A stretch of DNA of 64,000 nucleotides from Caballeronia novacaledonica (GCF_900258035.1 NZ_OGTP01000031.1:1-64000); one strand, 5' to 3'; shown: positions 34,184 through 44,375, numbered from the stretch's first letter. Made by a program: numbers and translations. The notes: generated by a model not told the origin, from the sequence alone.

Positions 34184-35386
34184 ATGCTACTGATCGCCTG
34201 GCTGTCTTTTTTGATCTGGATTGTGCTGCTGTTCGCCCGCGGCGGTTTCTGGCGCGCCGAGCCCGCGCCGGCGCTGTCCGTTACGACGGTCCACGCCGTC
34301 GGCAACGCGGAGATCGCGCGTCGCGGCGCGTGGCCCGCGCTCGTGGCCGTCGTGCCGGCGCGCAACGAGGCCGACGTCATCGGGCGCGCGGTCGGCTCGC
34401 TCGTGAAGCAGGACTATGCGGGCGCGTTCCATGTGATCGTCGTCGATGACCACAGCACCGACGGCACCGCCAGCGTCGCGCTCGCCGCCGCCCGCGAGCT
34501 CGGGCTCGAAGACCGTCTCACGGTGCTGACCGCGCAGCCGTTGCCGCCGGGCTGGTCGGGCAAGGTGTGGGCGCAGTCGCAGGGCATCGGCGCGATCGAT
34601 TCGCTCGGGCTGCCCGCCGAGTTCCTGCTCCTGACCGACGCGGACATCCACCATCCCGCCGATGCCGCGACGCAGCTCGTCGCGCGCACGATTCTCGAAG
34701 ACCGCGATCTGGTCTCGCTCATGGTGCGTCTGCGTTGCGATTCGCTCTGGGAAAAGATGCTGATTCCCGCGTTCGTGTTCTTCTTCGCGAAGCTCTATCC
34801 GTTCGCCTGGGTCAACGACGTGAAGAAACCAACGGCCGGCGCGGCGGGCGGCTGCATGCTCGTGCGCCGTTCGGCGCTGGTGGAGGCGGGCGGCATCGAG
34901 TCGATCCGTCAGGAACTGATCGACGATTGCAGTCTCGCCGCGCGCATCAAACATCGCGCGGGCCGCAACGACGCGCGCCCGATCCGCCTCGATCTCGCCG
35001 ATCGCAGCGAATCGCTGCGTCCTTACGATAGCTGGCGCGATATCTGGAACATGATCGCCCGCACGGCGTTCACGCAATTGCGCTATTCGCCGTTGCTGCT
35101 CGCCGGCACCGTGCTCGGCATGGCGGTGATCTATCTCGCGCCGCCGGTGCTCGCGCTCGCCTACGGCGCGCGGGCCTGGCCCGCCTGCGCGGCGTGGGCG
35201 TTCATGTGCATCGCCTATGGTCCGACGCTGCGCCACTACCGCCGGTCTCTCTTGTGGGCGCCGCTTCTGCCGCTCGTCGCGTTGTTCTACGTGAGCGCGA
35301 CGATCGGCTCGGCCGTGCGTTTCTGGAGCGGAAAAGGCGGGCAGTGGAAGGCGCGCGTGCAGGCGCCGACTCAGGAAGGTTCGTAA
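34184..35386 (+). CDS. hpnB: HpnB, hopanoid-associated glycosyltransferase (GT2)
   Basis: A 400-residue membrane glycosyltransferase. The N-terminal helix LLIAWLSFLIWIVLLF precedes a GT2 domain with VVPARNEADVIGRAV, DDHSTDGTA, the catalytic-metal motif LLTDADIHH and the acceptor-site pattern ELIDDCSLA. C-terminal helices follow. The family is named hopene-associated glycosyltransferase HpnB from its recurrent place in hopanoid loci; its reaction is not established. ATG 34184 is chosen because it sits directly before the first helix. It is divergent from ispH-hpnH. Confidence 0.88.
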   Translation: MLLIAWLSFLIWIVLLFARGGFWRAEPAPALSVTTVHAVGNAEIARRGAWPALVAVVPARNEADVIGRAVGSLVKQDYAGAFHVIVVDDHSTDGTASVALAAARELGLEDRLTVLTAQPLPPGWSGKVWAQSQGIGAIDSLGLPAEFLLLTDADIHHPADAATQLVARTILEDRDLVSLMVRLRCDSLWEKMLIPAFVFFFAKLYPFAWVNDVKKPTAGAAGGCMLVRRSALVEAGGIESIRQELIDDCSLAARIKHRAGRNDARPIRLDLADRSESLRPYDSWRDIWNMIARTAFTQLRYSPLLLAGTVLGMAVIYLAPPVLALAYGARAWPACAAWAFMCIAYGPTLRHYRRSLLWAPLLPLVALFYVSATIGSAVRFWSGKGGQWKARVQAPTQEGS

Positions 35387-35400
35387 GCCGCGGCGGGCGC

Positions 35401-35919
35401 TTACTTCTTCGTCAACATGGCATACAGCTCGACGACCATGTTCGGCGAAAACGTGAACGGCACCCAGCCGTGCCCGGCGTGACGCATGACCAGCAGGCGG
35501 TCGCCGTTCGCGTATTTCTGCGTCGCCATGACCGGATTTTTGGTGGCCGCGAACCGCCATCCGGGCGCGATGCCGGCGGGCTGCTCCGGCGACATCGACG
35601 CGCGCACGTTCGACAATTCCTCGATAAGCTCCGAAACCCCTTCCGGACTCAGTTTCACCGTCTTGCCCGCGATCGTCATTTCAATCGCATCGCGCTGCGG
35701 GCGCGAGACGACGAGCGTGGGCGGCTCGTTCAAGCCGGGCGGTTCGGCGGGCGCGGCGGAATCGGCCGGTTCGCGTGCGTCGTGCAAAGCGGGCGGTTCG
35801 TCCGATTCGACGAATGGAGCGGCAGACGAGCCGGCGGATGATTCGGCAGATGCGGCGGCGTTCTGAAGGAGCGTGTCGAGGCTCGACTCCAGCGCGCCGA
35901 GCTGGTCTTGTAGGTTCAT
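35401..35919 (-). CDS. Conserved hypothetical protein
   Basis: A 172-residue soluble protein with no signal peptide. The N-terminal 70 residues are Ala/Ser/Pro/Glu-rich and probably disordered. The C-terminal half is more ordered, with TIAGKTVKLSPEGVSELIEEL and a Trp/His-rich block (HAGHGWVPFTFSP). I do not recognise the family. The gene converges with hpnB (14 bp between stops) and lies upstream of the icd terminator. ATG 35919 was picked since coding character begins there. Confidence 0.6.
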   Translation of the reverse strand: MNLQDQLGALESSLDTLLQNAAASAESSAGSSAAPFVESDEPPALHDAREPADSAAPAEPPGLNEPPTLVVSRPQRDAIEMTIAGKTVKLSPEGVSELIEELSNVRASMSPEQPAGIAPGWRFAATKNPVMATQKYANGDRLLVMRHAGHGWVPFTFSPNMVVELYAMLTKK

Positions 35920-36057
35920 GCGAGTGTGTCTGTGTCTGGCAAGCGGGAAGCGAGGCAACGATTCTACCCGCTCGAATTTGGCGAGGTCGGCACAGGTTGT
36001 AACCAATTGCACCGAACGTGCGGATTACACGGCCGATTTTCGTCGGTCCAAAAACAA

Positions 36058-36085
36058 AACCGGCATCCCCGAGGAGATGCCGGTT
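36058..36085 (-). terminator. Rho-independent terminator of icd
   Basis: On the minus strand AACCGGCATC pairs with GATGCCGGTT (arms at 36076-36085 and 36058-36067), followed by TTTGTTTTT. It lies 19 bp past the icd stop codon. Confidence 0.8.
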
Positions 36086-36103
36086 CATCGGACGCGTGAC
36101 GCC

Positions 36104-38350
36104 TTACTTCGCGCGCACGTGCTCGAGCGCGGCGTTGAGCGTCTTGCTCGGACGCATCACCGCTTCGAGCTTCTTCTCGTCCGGCATGTAGTAGCCGCCG
36201 ATATCCGCCGCATTGCCCTGCACGGCGGCGAGTTCGTCGACGATCTTCTGCTCGTTCTCGGCAAGCGTCTTCGCGAGCGGCCCGAACAGTGCCGCGAGTT
36301 CCTTGTCCTCGGTCTGCGCGGCGAGCTCTTGCGCCCAGTACATCGCGAGATAGAACTGGCTGCCGCGATTGTCGAGCTGGCCGGTCTTCGGCGACGGGCT
36401 CTTGTTGTTGTCGAGCAGCTTGCCGGTGGCGGCGTCGAGCGCCTTCGCGACGAGCTTCGCACGCGCGTTGTCGTTCTTGATGCCGAGTTCTTCCAGCGAC
36501 ACCGCCAGCGCGAGGAATTCGCCGAGCGAGTCCCAGCGCAGGTGGTTTTCCTGCACGAGCTGCTGCACGTGCTTCGGCGCCGAGCCGCCCGCGCCCGTTT
36601 CGTACAGGCCGCCGCCCGCCATCAGCGGAACGATCGACAGCATCTTCGCGCTCGTGCCGAGTTCCATGATCGGGAACAGGTCGGTGAGGTAGTCGCGCAG
36701 GATGTTGCCGGTGACCGAAATCGTGTCCATGCCGCGAATCACGCGTTCGAGCGTGTAACGCATTGCGCGCACTTGCGACATGACGTGAATGTCGAGGCCC
36801 TCGGTGTCGTAGTCCTTCAGGTACGTCTCGACCTTCTTGATGAGTTCGGCTTCGTGCGGACGATACGGGTCGAGCCAGAACACGGCGGGCGTGCCCGAGT
36901 TCTTCACGCGCGTGACGGCGAGCTTCACCCAGTCGCGGATCGGTGCGTCCTTCACGAGGCACATGCGCCAGATGTCGCCCTTCTCGACTTCCTGCGTGAG
37001 CCCTTCGACGACTTCGTTCGTCGCGTTATCGACGATGCGCGCGGTGCCGTCTTCCGCGATTTCGAAGGTCTTGTCGTGCGAGCCGTACTCTTCGGCCTTC
37101 TGGGCCATCAGGCCGACGTTCGGCACCGTGCCCATGGTCTTCGGATCGAACGCGCCGTTGGTCTTGCAGAAGTTGATGATTTCCTGATAAATGCGCGCGA
37201 ACGTGCTTTCCGGAATCAGGCACTTCGTGTCTTGCGGACGACCGTCCGCGCCCCACATCTTGCCGCCGGCGCGGATCATCGCGGGCATGGAAGCGTCGAC
37301 GATGACGTCGTTCGGCGCGTGCAGGTTCGAGATGCCCTTGGCCGAATCGACCATGGCGAGCGCCGGGCGGTGCTCGTGGCACGCGTGCATGTCGCGGATG
37401 ACTTCGTCGCGCTGCGATTCCGGCAGCGTCTCGATCTTCGTGTACAGATCGACCAGACCGTTGTTCACGTTGATGCCGAGCTCTTCGAAGAGCTTCGCGT
37501 GCTTCGCGAACGCGTCTTTATAGAACACCTTCACGGCGTGGCCGAAGACGATCGGGTGCGAGACCTTCATCATGGTCGCCTTCACGTGCAGCGACAGCAT
37601 GACGCCCGTCTTGCGCGCGTCTTCCATCTGTTCTTCGTAGAACTCGACCAGCGCCTTCTTGCTCATGAACATGCTGTCGACGATCTCGCCGTCCTGCAGC
37701 TTGACCTTCGGCTTCAGCACGATGGTCTCGCCGCGCTTCGTGACGAGCTCCATGCGCACTTCGCGGGCTTTGTCGTTCGTGATGGACTTTTCGCCGTGAT
37801 AGAAGTCGCCATGCTTCATGTGCGCGACGTGCGTGCGCGAAGCCATGCTCCACTCGCCCATGCTGTGCGGATGCTTCTTCGCGTAGTTCTTCACGGCGAG
37901 CGGCGCGCGGCGGTCCGAGTTGCCTTCGCGCAGAACCGGATTCACGGCCGAGCCGAGACACTTGCCATAGCGCGCGCGGATGGCTTTCTCTTCGTCGTTC
38001 TTCGGCTCTTCGGGGTAGTCGGGCAGCTTGTAGCCCTTCGACTGCAGTTCCTTGATCGCGCTCGTCAACTGGTGCAGGGACGCGCTGATGTTCGGCAGCT
38101 TGATGATGTTCGTGTCGGCGCCTTGCGTGAGTTCGCCGAGCTTCGCGAGGTTGTCGGGAACCTTCTGCTCGTCGGTCAGGAATTCGGGGAATTCGCCCAG
38201 GATGCGCGCGGCCACCGAGATGTCGCTCGTCGCGACGTTGACGCCCGCCGGCGCGGTGAAGGCACGGATGATCGGCAGAAAGGCGCTGGTCGCGAGCAGC
38301 GGAGCTTCGTCGGTCAGGGTGTAGATGATGGTGGGTTGCTGATTACTCAT
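36104..38350 (-). CDS. icd: NADP-dependent isocitrate dehydrogenase, monomeric type
   Basis: The 748-residue size and the opening QPTIIYTLTDEAPLLAT identify the monomeric class of NADP-isocitrate dehydrogenase, which oxidises isocitrate to 2-oxoglutarate and CO2 in the TCA cycle and supplies NADPH. Other family stretches are PNISASLHQLTSAIKELQ, LREGNSDRRAPLAVKNY and MASRTHVAHM. ATG 38350 follows GAGACAAG. A promoter-like sequence lies about 140 bp upstream and a hairpin downstream. Its place among hpn genes is probably incidental. Confidence 0.95.
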   Translation of the reverse strand: MSNQQPTIIYTLTDEAPLLATSAFLPIIRAFTAPAGVNVATSDISVAARILGEFPEFLTDEQKVPDNLAKLGELTQGADTNIIKLPNISASLHQLTSAIKELQSKGYKLPDYPEEPKNDEEKAIRARYGKCLGSAVNPVLREGNSDRRAPLAVKNYAKKHPHSMGEWSMASRTHVAHMKHGDFYHGEKSITNDKAREVRMELVTKRGETIVLKPKVKLQDGEIVDSMFMSKKALVEFYEEQMEDARKTGVMLSLHVKATMMKVSHPIVFGHAVKVFYKDAFAKHAKLFEELGINVNNGLVDLYTKIETLPESQRDEVIRDMHACHEHRPALAMVDSAKGISNLHAPNDVIVDASMPAMIRAGGKMWGADGRPQDTKCLIPESTFARIYQEIINFCKTNGAFDPKTMGTVPNVGLMAQKAEEYGSHDKTFEIAEDGTARIVDNATNEVVEGLTQEVEKGDIWRMCLVKDAPIRDWVKLAVTRVKNSGTPAVFWLDPYRPHEAELIKKVETYLKDYDTEGLDIHVMSQVRAMRYTLERVIRGMDTISVTGNILRDYLTDLFPIMELGTSAKMLSIVPLMAGGGLYETGAGGSAPKHVQQLVQENHLRWDSLGEFLALAVSLEELGIKNDNARAKLVAKALDAATGKLLDNNKSPSPKTGQLDNRGSQFYLAMYWAQELAAQTEDKELAALFGPLAKTLAENEQKIVDELAAVQGNAADIGGYYMPDEKKLEAVMRPSKTLNAALEHVRAK

Positions 38351-38493
38351 CGCTTGTCTCGACATCCGAAAACAGGTTGAAAAAACCGCCGGCCTCGGCA
38401 CCCCTCCGGCAACAAACCGCTATTCTGCCTGATTTTGCGGGGTGCGCGTGTGAATCTCGCCGCGCGAGAACGGCCAAAACGGGCGTTTTTCTT

Positions 38494-38521
38494 GCTATAT
38501 CAATAACTTAACGTTTTTCAA
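38494..38521 (-). promoter_or_regulatory. Probable sigma-70 promoter of icd
   Basis: On the minus strand TTGAAA (38521-38516) and TATAGC (38499-38494) are separated by 16 bp inside a markedly AT-rich stretch. The implied leader is about 135 nt. Confidence 0.45.
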
Positions 38522-38592
38522 GTCTTATACAAGAGTTGCGATCTTGTGCCGCGTTGCGCCAGCCGGAACGTTTCACGAAATGATTCCGTGCT

Positions 38593-39603
38593 TCATCTGG
38601 CGAGATACCCGTTCGCGCGGAACCAGTCGAGCGCGTCCTTCAAACCTTCCCGGTACGGCCGCGCGCGGTAGCCCAGTTCGCGTTCGGCCTTCGCCGACGT
38701 GAAGTACATCTTGTTCTTCGACATGCGCAACGCATCGCGCGTGACCATCGGTTCCTTGCCGGTCAGCTTGGCGATCAGTTCCGCGCCCAGGGCCACCGGA
38801 TAAAGCGGCCCGCGCGGCAGCCTGATGGTCGGCGGCTTGCGGCCGACGAATCCGGCGATATCCGCGAGCATTTGCTGCAAGGGCAGATTCTCGCCGCCGA
38901 GGACGTACCGCTCGCCCGTCTTGCCGCGCTCCAGCGCCAGAAAGTGCCCGTTCGCGACATCGTCCACATGCACGAGATTCAGGCCCGTATCGACGAAGGC
39001 GGGAATCTTGCCCGTCGCCGCTTCGACGATGATGCGCCCGGTTGGTGTCGGGCGCACGTCGCGCGGGCCGATCGGGGTCGACGGATTCACGATCACCGCG
39101 GGCAGCGCGTTCTCCGCGACCATGCGCTCGACGGCGCGCTCCGCGAGCACCTTGCTGCGCTTGTAGGCGCCGATGGTGCTCGCCGGATCCGACGGCTTCG
39201 TCTCGTCGGCGATCGCGCCGGAACTCGTCACCTTCAGCGTCGCGACGCTGCTGGTATAGACGATGCGCTCGACGCCTTCGGCCAGCGCCGCGCGCATCGT
39301 CGCCTCGGTGCCTTCGAGATTCGCGCGCTCGATCTCGCTCGGGTCCGGCGCCCAGATGCGGTAATCGGCCGCGACGTGAAACAGGAAGCGCACGCCCTTG
39401 AGCGCGGCGCGCATCGACGCCTCGTCGCGCATGTCGCCGACGACGATCTCCGCGTTCAGCGATTCGACGTTCTTGCGCGGGCTCGTCTTGCGCACGAGCA
39501 CGCGCACGTTGAAACCGCGTTCGATCGCGAGCCGCGCGACCGCCGACCCGACAAACCCCGAGGCGCCGGTGACGAGCACGCGAGAGCCGGAAAAATCAGT
39601 CAT
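38593..39603 (-). CDS. hpnA: HpnA, hopanoid-associated sugar epimerase
   Basis: A 336-residue extended short-chain dehydrogenase. The Rossmann motif VLVTGASGFVGSAVAR is at residues 9-24. The active-site Tyr and Lys are in GAYKRSKVLAE, and NPSTPIGPRDV matches the sugar-nucleotide site. The sequence follows the HpnA family (dihydroflavonol-reductase-like epimerases of hopanoid loci), whose exact substrate is unknown. ATG 39603 has GAGG upstream. It lies apart from the other hpn genes, with icd in between, and is divergent from a large hybrid kinase. Confidence 0.88.
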   Translation of the reverse strand: MTDFSGSRVLVTGASGFVGSAVARLAIERGFNVRVLVRKTSPRKNVESLNAEIVVGDMRDEASMRAALKGVRFLFHVAADYRIWAPDPSEIERANLEGTEATMRAALAEGVERIVYTSSVATLKVTSSGAIADETKPSDPASTIGAYKRSKVLAERAVERMVAENALPAVIVNPSTPIGPRDVRPTPTGRIIVEAATGKIPAFVDTGLNLVHVDDVANGHFLALERGKTGERYVLGGENLPLQQMLADIAGFVGRKPPTIRLPRGPLYPVALGAELIAKLTGKEPMVTRDALRMSKNKMYFTSAKAERELGYRARPYREGLKDALDWFRANGYLAR

Positions 39604-39776
39604 TCTTACCTCGTTGAAAATTACTGGCGCGGCGGTTTTCGTAACAACTGCCGCGCGGGAAAGCATGCGCCGATCGGCTGCAAAGCCCGATGTGACAAGG
39701 GCTTGCGGCTCATGCTAAGGTCCGTGCCTGCTGCCGGCGCGAGGCCCGCGCAAAACGTAAACACAACCGGTGGACG

Positions 39777-42700
39777 ATGCCTCAAGACACTCGAAACTTA
39801 AGCTCCTGGATTTACTTCGCCATCGCGCTCGCGCTCGTTGTCGTGTTCAGCATCGACGTGCTCACGCCGATGCGCGTCGCAATCTGGATCTTCTACGTGC
39901 TGCCCGTCGTGCTGTGCGTCTGGGCCGACAAGCCATCGGTGCCGATCGTCACCGCGGGCGCATCCGCGGCGCTGATGATCGCAGGATACGCACTCTCCGC
40001 CAGCATCGATCCGAACACGAGCCGCGAAGTGCTCCAGATCAACCGCGCGATGGGCATCGTCGTGCTGCTCGCGCTCGCGGCGGTGGCGCATCTATATATC
40101 AAATCGCGGCTGGCCGTACAACGCACGACGTGGCTTCAGCAAGGCATCGTGCAACTCGGCGTGAAGCTGCGCGGCGAGCAGTCTCCGGCTTCGATCGGCG
40201 TGAGCATTCTGCGTTCGATCATTCCGTACGTGGAAGCGAAAGTCGGCGTCGTCTATGCGCTCGAAGGCGATGCGCTCATGCGCGTGGGGGCGTGGGCGCT
40301 GCCGGACGAGGGCGGCGCGCCGGAGAAGATCGCGCGCGGCGAAGGGCTCGTCGGCCAGGCGATCGAAGAAGCGCGCGTGCTCGAACTGCGCGACGCGTCG
40401 TCGCATTATCTGAAAGCCGGTTCCGCGCTCGGATCGGCGACGGCATCGCACGTGCTGATCGCGCCGCTTTTCGCCGACGGCGACGTCGCGGGCGCGATCG
40501 AACTCGGCTTCGTCGGCAGCGAAGGGCGTTTCGGCGATGCGCGCGCGCTCCTCGACATGGCATCGGAACCCATCGGCATGGCGCTGCGTTCGGCGCGTTA
40601 TCGCGCGCGGCTCGTCGAACTGCTCGAAGAGACTCAGCGGCAGAGCGAGGAATTGCAGGTGCAGCAGGAAGAACTGCGCGTGTCGAACGAGGAACTCGAA
40701 GAGCGCGGCCGCGCGCTGCAGGATTCGCAGGCACGTCTCGAACAGCAGCAGGCGGAACTCGAACAGACCAACGTGCAGCTCGAAGAGCACACGCAGCATC
40801 TGGAACGGCAGAAGGCCGAGCTGTTGCAGGCGCAGCAGGAACTGACCGCGAACGCGCTGGAAATGGAGCGCGCGAGCCAGTACAAGTCGGAGTTCCTCGC
40901 GAACATGTCGCACGAACTGCGCACGCCGCTCAACAGTTCGCTGATTCTCGCCAAGCTCCTGCAGGACAACAAGCACGGCAACCTGACCGACGAGCAGGTG
41001 CGCTACGCGGCGACGATCCATTCGTCGAACAGCGATCTGCTTTCGCTCATCAACGACATTCTCGATTTGTCGAAGGTCGAGGCGGGACAAATGGACGTGC
41101 AGTTCGCGCCGACTTCCGTCGATTCGATCCTGCAGACGCTGCGGCAGACCTTTGCGCCGGTCGCCGGAAACAAGGGGCTCGAATTCGTCACGCAGCACGG
41201 CGAGAACGTGCCGCAGTACTTCGTCACCGACAGCCAGCGCCTTCTTCAGATCCTGCGCAATCTGCTGTCCAACGCGTTCAAGTTCACCGAGCGCGGCAGC
41301 GTGACGGTCGCGGCCGAGCGCGCGGGCGACAACGCGCTGCGTTTCGACGTGCGCGACACGGGCATCGGCATCGCGCGCGAGAAGCAGGACATGATTTTCC
41401 AGGCGTTCCAGCAAGCCGACGGCACGACGAGCCGCAAATACGGCGGCAGCGGCCTCGGGCTGTCGATTTCGCGCGAGTTTTCGCGGCTGCTCGGCGGCTC
41501 GGTGTCCGTGTCGAGCGAAATCGGGCAGGGCAGCGTGTTTTCGGTGACGCTGCCGATCGCCGCGCGCGAAGGCACCGTCACCGCGAAGCTCGAAACGATC
41601 GGCACGACGAGCGAGCCGGCGCCGATGCCCGCGCCGGCGCCCGTGCCGCCGCCGCCCGTTCAGACGCCGGTTGCGATGCCCGAGCCGATGGCCATCGCCG
41701 ACGATCGCGCCGACCGCAAGCGACCGGATCGCGTGATTCTCGTCATCGAGGACGATCAGCCGTTCGCCGGCATTCTCTACGATCTCGCCCACGAACTCGA
41801 CTTCGACTGCGTGCACGCCGCCACGGCGACGCAAGGCGTCGAGCTCGCGCGCTCGCTTCAGCCGAACGGCATTCTGCTCGACATCGGCTTGCCGGACCAG
41901 TCGGGACTCACGGTGCTCGAATGGCTGAAGCACGATCCGCTCACGCGCCACATCCCGATTCACGTCGTCTCCGCGACCGATCACGCCGATGTCGCGCTGC
42001 ATCTGGGCGCGATCGGCTATACGCTCAAGCCGAGCGCGCGCGACGACCTCGCCCGCGCGATCCGCAAGCTCGAAGCGCGTTCGGCGCAAGGCATGCGCCG
42101 CGTGCTGGTCGTCGAGGACGATCCGGCGCTGCGGCAGAGCATTCACGCGCTGCTCGCGAGCGAGACGGTCGGCATCGTGGAAGCGGGATCGATCGCGGAG
42201 GCCATCGAGGAGATGCAAAGCGCGACGTTCGACTGCGTCGTGATGGATCTCGCGCTGCCCGACGGCTCCGGCTACGAATTGCTCGAACGCGTGTCGGCGG
42301 GCGGCGGGCAGGCGTCGCCGCCGGTGATCGTCTATACGGGACGTTTGCTGTCGCAGGAAGAGGAGCAGCGCCTGCGCCGATATTCGAAATCGATCATCAT
42401 CAAGGGAGCGAAGTCGCCGGAGCGTCTGCTCGACGAAGTCACGCTGTTCCTGCATAGCGTGGAAAGCGCGTTGCCGCCCGAGCAGCAGCGCATGCTGCGC
42501 GCGGCGCGTCAGCGCGACGACGTGTTCGAGGGCCGCACGATCCTGCTCGCCGAAGACGACGTGCGCAACATCTTCGCGCTCTCGCGCGTGATCGAGCCGC
42601 TCGGCGCCACGCTCGAAATCGCGCGCAACGGGCGCGAGGCGCTCGAAGCGCTCGCGCGCCGCGGCGACATCGACCTCGTGCTGATGGACATCATGATGCC

Positions 42701-42902
42701 CGAGATGGATGGCCTCACCGCGATGACCGAGATCCGCAGGCGCACGGAATTCGCACGCCTGCCGATCATCGCGCTGACGGCGAAGGCGATGCCGAGCGAT
42801 CGCCAGAAATGTCTCGAAGCGGGTGCGGACGATTACATATCCAAGCCCATCGACGTGGATAAGCTCGTGTCGCTGTGCCGCGTCTGGCTGCGCCAGCGAT
42901 GA
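39777..42902 (+). CDS. Membrane hybrid histidine kinase with GAF domain and three receivers
   Basis: This 1041-residue signalling protein starts with about four transmembrane helices (residues 12-115). A GAF domain follows (about 130-285), then a Gln/Glu-rich coiled coil (285-375). The kinase core has its H box SHELRTPLN (His379) and the GSGLGLSISREF G box. Three receiver domains come next (about 650-765, 775-885, 920-1040), each with its Asp motif (LLDIGLPD, VMDLALPD, LMDIMMPE). It heads an operon with CheR, CheB and a REC-kinase; the CheR start overlaps its stop. The input is unknown. The arrangement fits stress or motility control rather than classical flagellar chemotaxis. Confidence 0.9.
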   Translation: MPQDTRNLSSWIYFAIALALVVVFSIDVLTPMRVAIWIFYVLPVVLCVWADKPSVPIVTAGASAALMIAGYALSASIDPNTSREVLQINRAMGIVVLLALAAVAHLYIKSRLAVQRTTWLQQGIVQLGVKLRGEQSPASIGVSILRSIIPYVEAKVGVVYALEGDALMRVGAWALPDEGGAPEKIARGEGLVGQAIEEARVLELRDASSHYLKAGSALGSATASHVLIAPLFADGDVAGAIELGFVGSEGRFGDARALLDMASEPIGMALRSARYRARLVELLEETQRQSEELQVQQEELRVSNEELEERGRALQDSQARLEQQQAELEQTNVQLEEHTQHLERQKAELLQAQQELTANALEMERASQYKSEFLANMSHELRTPLNSSLILAKLLQDNKHGNLTDEQVRYAATIHSSNSDLLSLINDILDLSKVEAGQMDVQFAPTSVDSILQTLRQTFAPVAGNKGLEFVTQHGENVPQYFVTDSQRLLQILRNLLSNAFKFTERGSVTVAAERAGDNALRFDVRDTGIGIAREKQDMIFQAFQQADGTTSRKYGGSGLGLSISREFSRLLGGSVSVSSEIGQGSVFSVTLPIAAREGTVTAKLETIGTTSEPAPMPAPAPVPPPPVQTPVAMPEPMAIADDRADRKRPDRVILVIEDDQPFAGILYDLAHELDFDCVHAATATQGVELARSLQPNGILLDIGLPDQSGLTVLEWLKHDPLTRHIPIHVVSATDHADVALHLGAIGYTLKPSARDDLARAIRKLEARSAQGMRRVLVVEDDPALRQSIHALLASETVGIVEAGSIAEAIEEMQSATFDCVVMDLALPDGSGYELLERVSAGGGQASPPVIVYTGRLLSQEEEQRLRRYSKSIIIKGAKSPERLLDEVTLFLHSVESALPPEQQRMLRAARQRDDVFEGRTILLAEDDVRNIFALSRVIEPLGATLEIARNGREALEALARRGDIDLVLMDIMMPEMDGLTAMTEIRRRTEFARLPIIALTAKAMPSDRQKCLEAGADDYISKPIDVDKLVSLCRVWLRQR

Positions 42903-43756
42903 ACGGAGTCCTCTCTCAGATGAATGACGGCCGCCACGACGAAGAAGCGACGTTCGACATCGAACTGAAGCTGATTCTGGAAGCGATCTACCTGCGCTAT
43001 CAGCACGACTTCCGGCATTACTCCGTGAGTTCGCTGAGACGCAGGCTCGCGCAGGCCGTGCATGATTTCGGCCTGCCGACGCTGTCGCATCTTCAGGAGC
43101 GCATCCTGCGCGACCCGGCGCTGTTCGCGCGGCTCTTTCAGTACCTCACGGTGCAGGTGAGCGAGATGTTCCGCGACCCGCAGTATTTCCGCGCGATCCG
43201 CGAGCAGGTGGTGCCGATTCTGCAGACCTATCCGTCGATCAAGGTGTGGGTCGCGGGATGCAGCAGCGGCGAGGAGTTGTGGTCGCTCGCCGTGCTGTTC
43301 GCCGAAGAGAAGATCGCGGACCGCACCGTTTTCTACGCGACCGACATCAACGCCGAAGCCTTGCGTCAGGCGGAGAACGGCATCTATCCGCTGGAGCGCA
43401 TGGCGGGCTTCAGCCAGAACTATCTGGCGGCGGGCGGCAAGCGCTCGCTGTCGGACTACTATCACGCGGCTTATGGCGCGGCGAAGTTCTCGCAGACGCT
43501 GAAGTCGCGCGTCGTGTTCGCGGATCACAGTCTCGCGACGGACAGCGTGTTTCTCGAAGCGCATCTGGTGTCGTGCCGCAACGTGCTGATCTATTTCGAT
43601 CGCGCGCTGCAGGATCGCGCGCTCGGCCTTTTCAGCGATTCGCTCGTGCGGCGCGGCTTCCTCGGTCTCGGCAGCAAGGAGAGCCTGCGCTTTTCCACGT
43701 ACGCAGACCGTTTCGCGGACTTCAATCCGCGCGAGCGGCTTTACCAGAAGGTGTGA
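42899..43756 (+). CDS. CheR-type protein-glutamate methyltransferase
   Basis: The 285-residue protein has the CheR N-terminal helical domain (YQHDFRHYSVSSLRRRL) and the SAM-binding domain with VWVAGCSSGEELWSLAV, ATDINAEAL and the closing CRNVLIYFD. CheR methylates glutamates of receptors. No methyl-accepting protein gene lies in the window, so the target is unclear. ATG 42899 overlaps the hybrid kinase stop (ATGA); ATG 42920 with GGAG upstream is an alternative. CheB follows after 2 bp. Confidence 0.88.
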   Translation: MNGVLSQMNDGRHDEEATFDIELKLILEAIYLRYQHDFRHYSVSSLRRRLAQAVHDFGLPTLSHLQERILRDPALFARLFQYLTVQVSEMFRDPQYFRAIREQVVPILQTYPSIKVWVAGCSSGEELWSLAVLFAEEKIADRTVFYATDINAEALRQAENGIYPLERMAGFSQNYLAAGGKRSLSDYYHAAYGAAKFSQTLKSRVVFADHSLATDSVFLEAHLVSCRNVLIYFDRALQDRALGLFSDSLVRRGFLGLGSKESLRFSTYADRFADFNPRERLYQKV

Positions 43757-43758
43757 CG

Positions 43759-44355
43759 ATGTTCGACGCGGACCGCATCGGGGCAGTCGTGATCGGCGCA
43801 TCGGCGGGCGGCGTCGAGGCGCTCAATCAGTTGCTGCCCGGCTTGCCGAAGGCGTTCGCGCCGCCGCTGCTCGTCGTGGTGCACGTGCGTCAGGGGCAGC
43901 CGAGCCTTCTGCCCGGATTGTTCGCGTCGCGCTGCGAGCTGGCGATCGAAGAGCCGTTCGACAAGGACGAGATCGCGCCGGGCACCATCTATTTCGCGCC
44001 GCCGGGCTATCACATGCTCGTCGAGTCGGAAGGCGGCGCGGCGCCGGCGATCGCGCTGTCGGTCGATCCGCCCGTGCGCTTTTCGCGGCCGTCGGTGGAT
44101 GTGCTGTTCGAATCGGCGGCGCATGCGTACGGCGAGCGGCTGCTCGGCATCGTGCTGTCGGGCGCGAACGACGACGGCGCGCGCGGCGCACGCGCGATCC
44201 GCGATGCGGGCGGCACATGCTGGGCGCAGGATCCGGCGACGGCGACCGCGCCCGCGATGCCGCTCGCGGCCATCGCGCAAGGCGCGGTGAACGAAGTGCT
44301 CACGCTGGATCACATGGCGATGCGGCTCACGCAATGCATCGGCTACAGGCAATGA
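43759..44355 (+). CDS. CheB-type methylesterase domain protein (no receiver)
   Basis: A 198-residue protein that consists only of the CheB catalytic domain. The nucleophile is Ser15 in IGASAGG and the His is His42 in VVHVRQGQPS. The acidic residue lies in the SGANDDGARG segment, where the usual form is GxxxDGA. The regulatory receiver of standard CheB is missing, so activity must be set another way, perhaps by contact with the adjacent kinases. It is preceded immediately by CheR and followed by a REC-kinase, 20 bp downstream. Confidence 0.87.
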   Translation: MFDADRIGAVVIGASAGGVEALNQLLPGLPKAFAPPLLVVVHVRQGQPSLLPGLFASRCELAIEEPFDKDEIAPGTIYFAPPGYHMLVESEGGAAPAIALSVDPPVRFSRPSVDVLFESAAHAYGERLLGIVLSGANDDGARGARAIRDAGGTCWAQDPATATAPAMPLAAIAQGAVNEVLTLDHMAMRLTQCIGYRQ

Positions 44356-44375
44356 AGGAAGCAAGGAGTCACCAG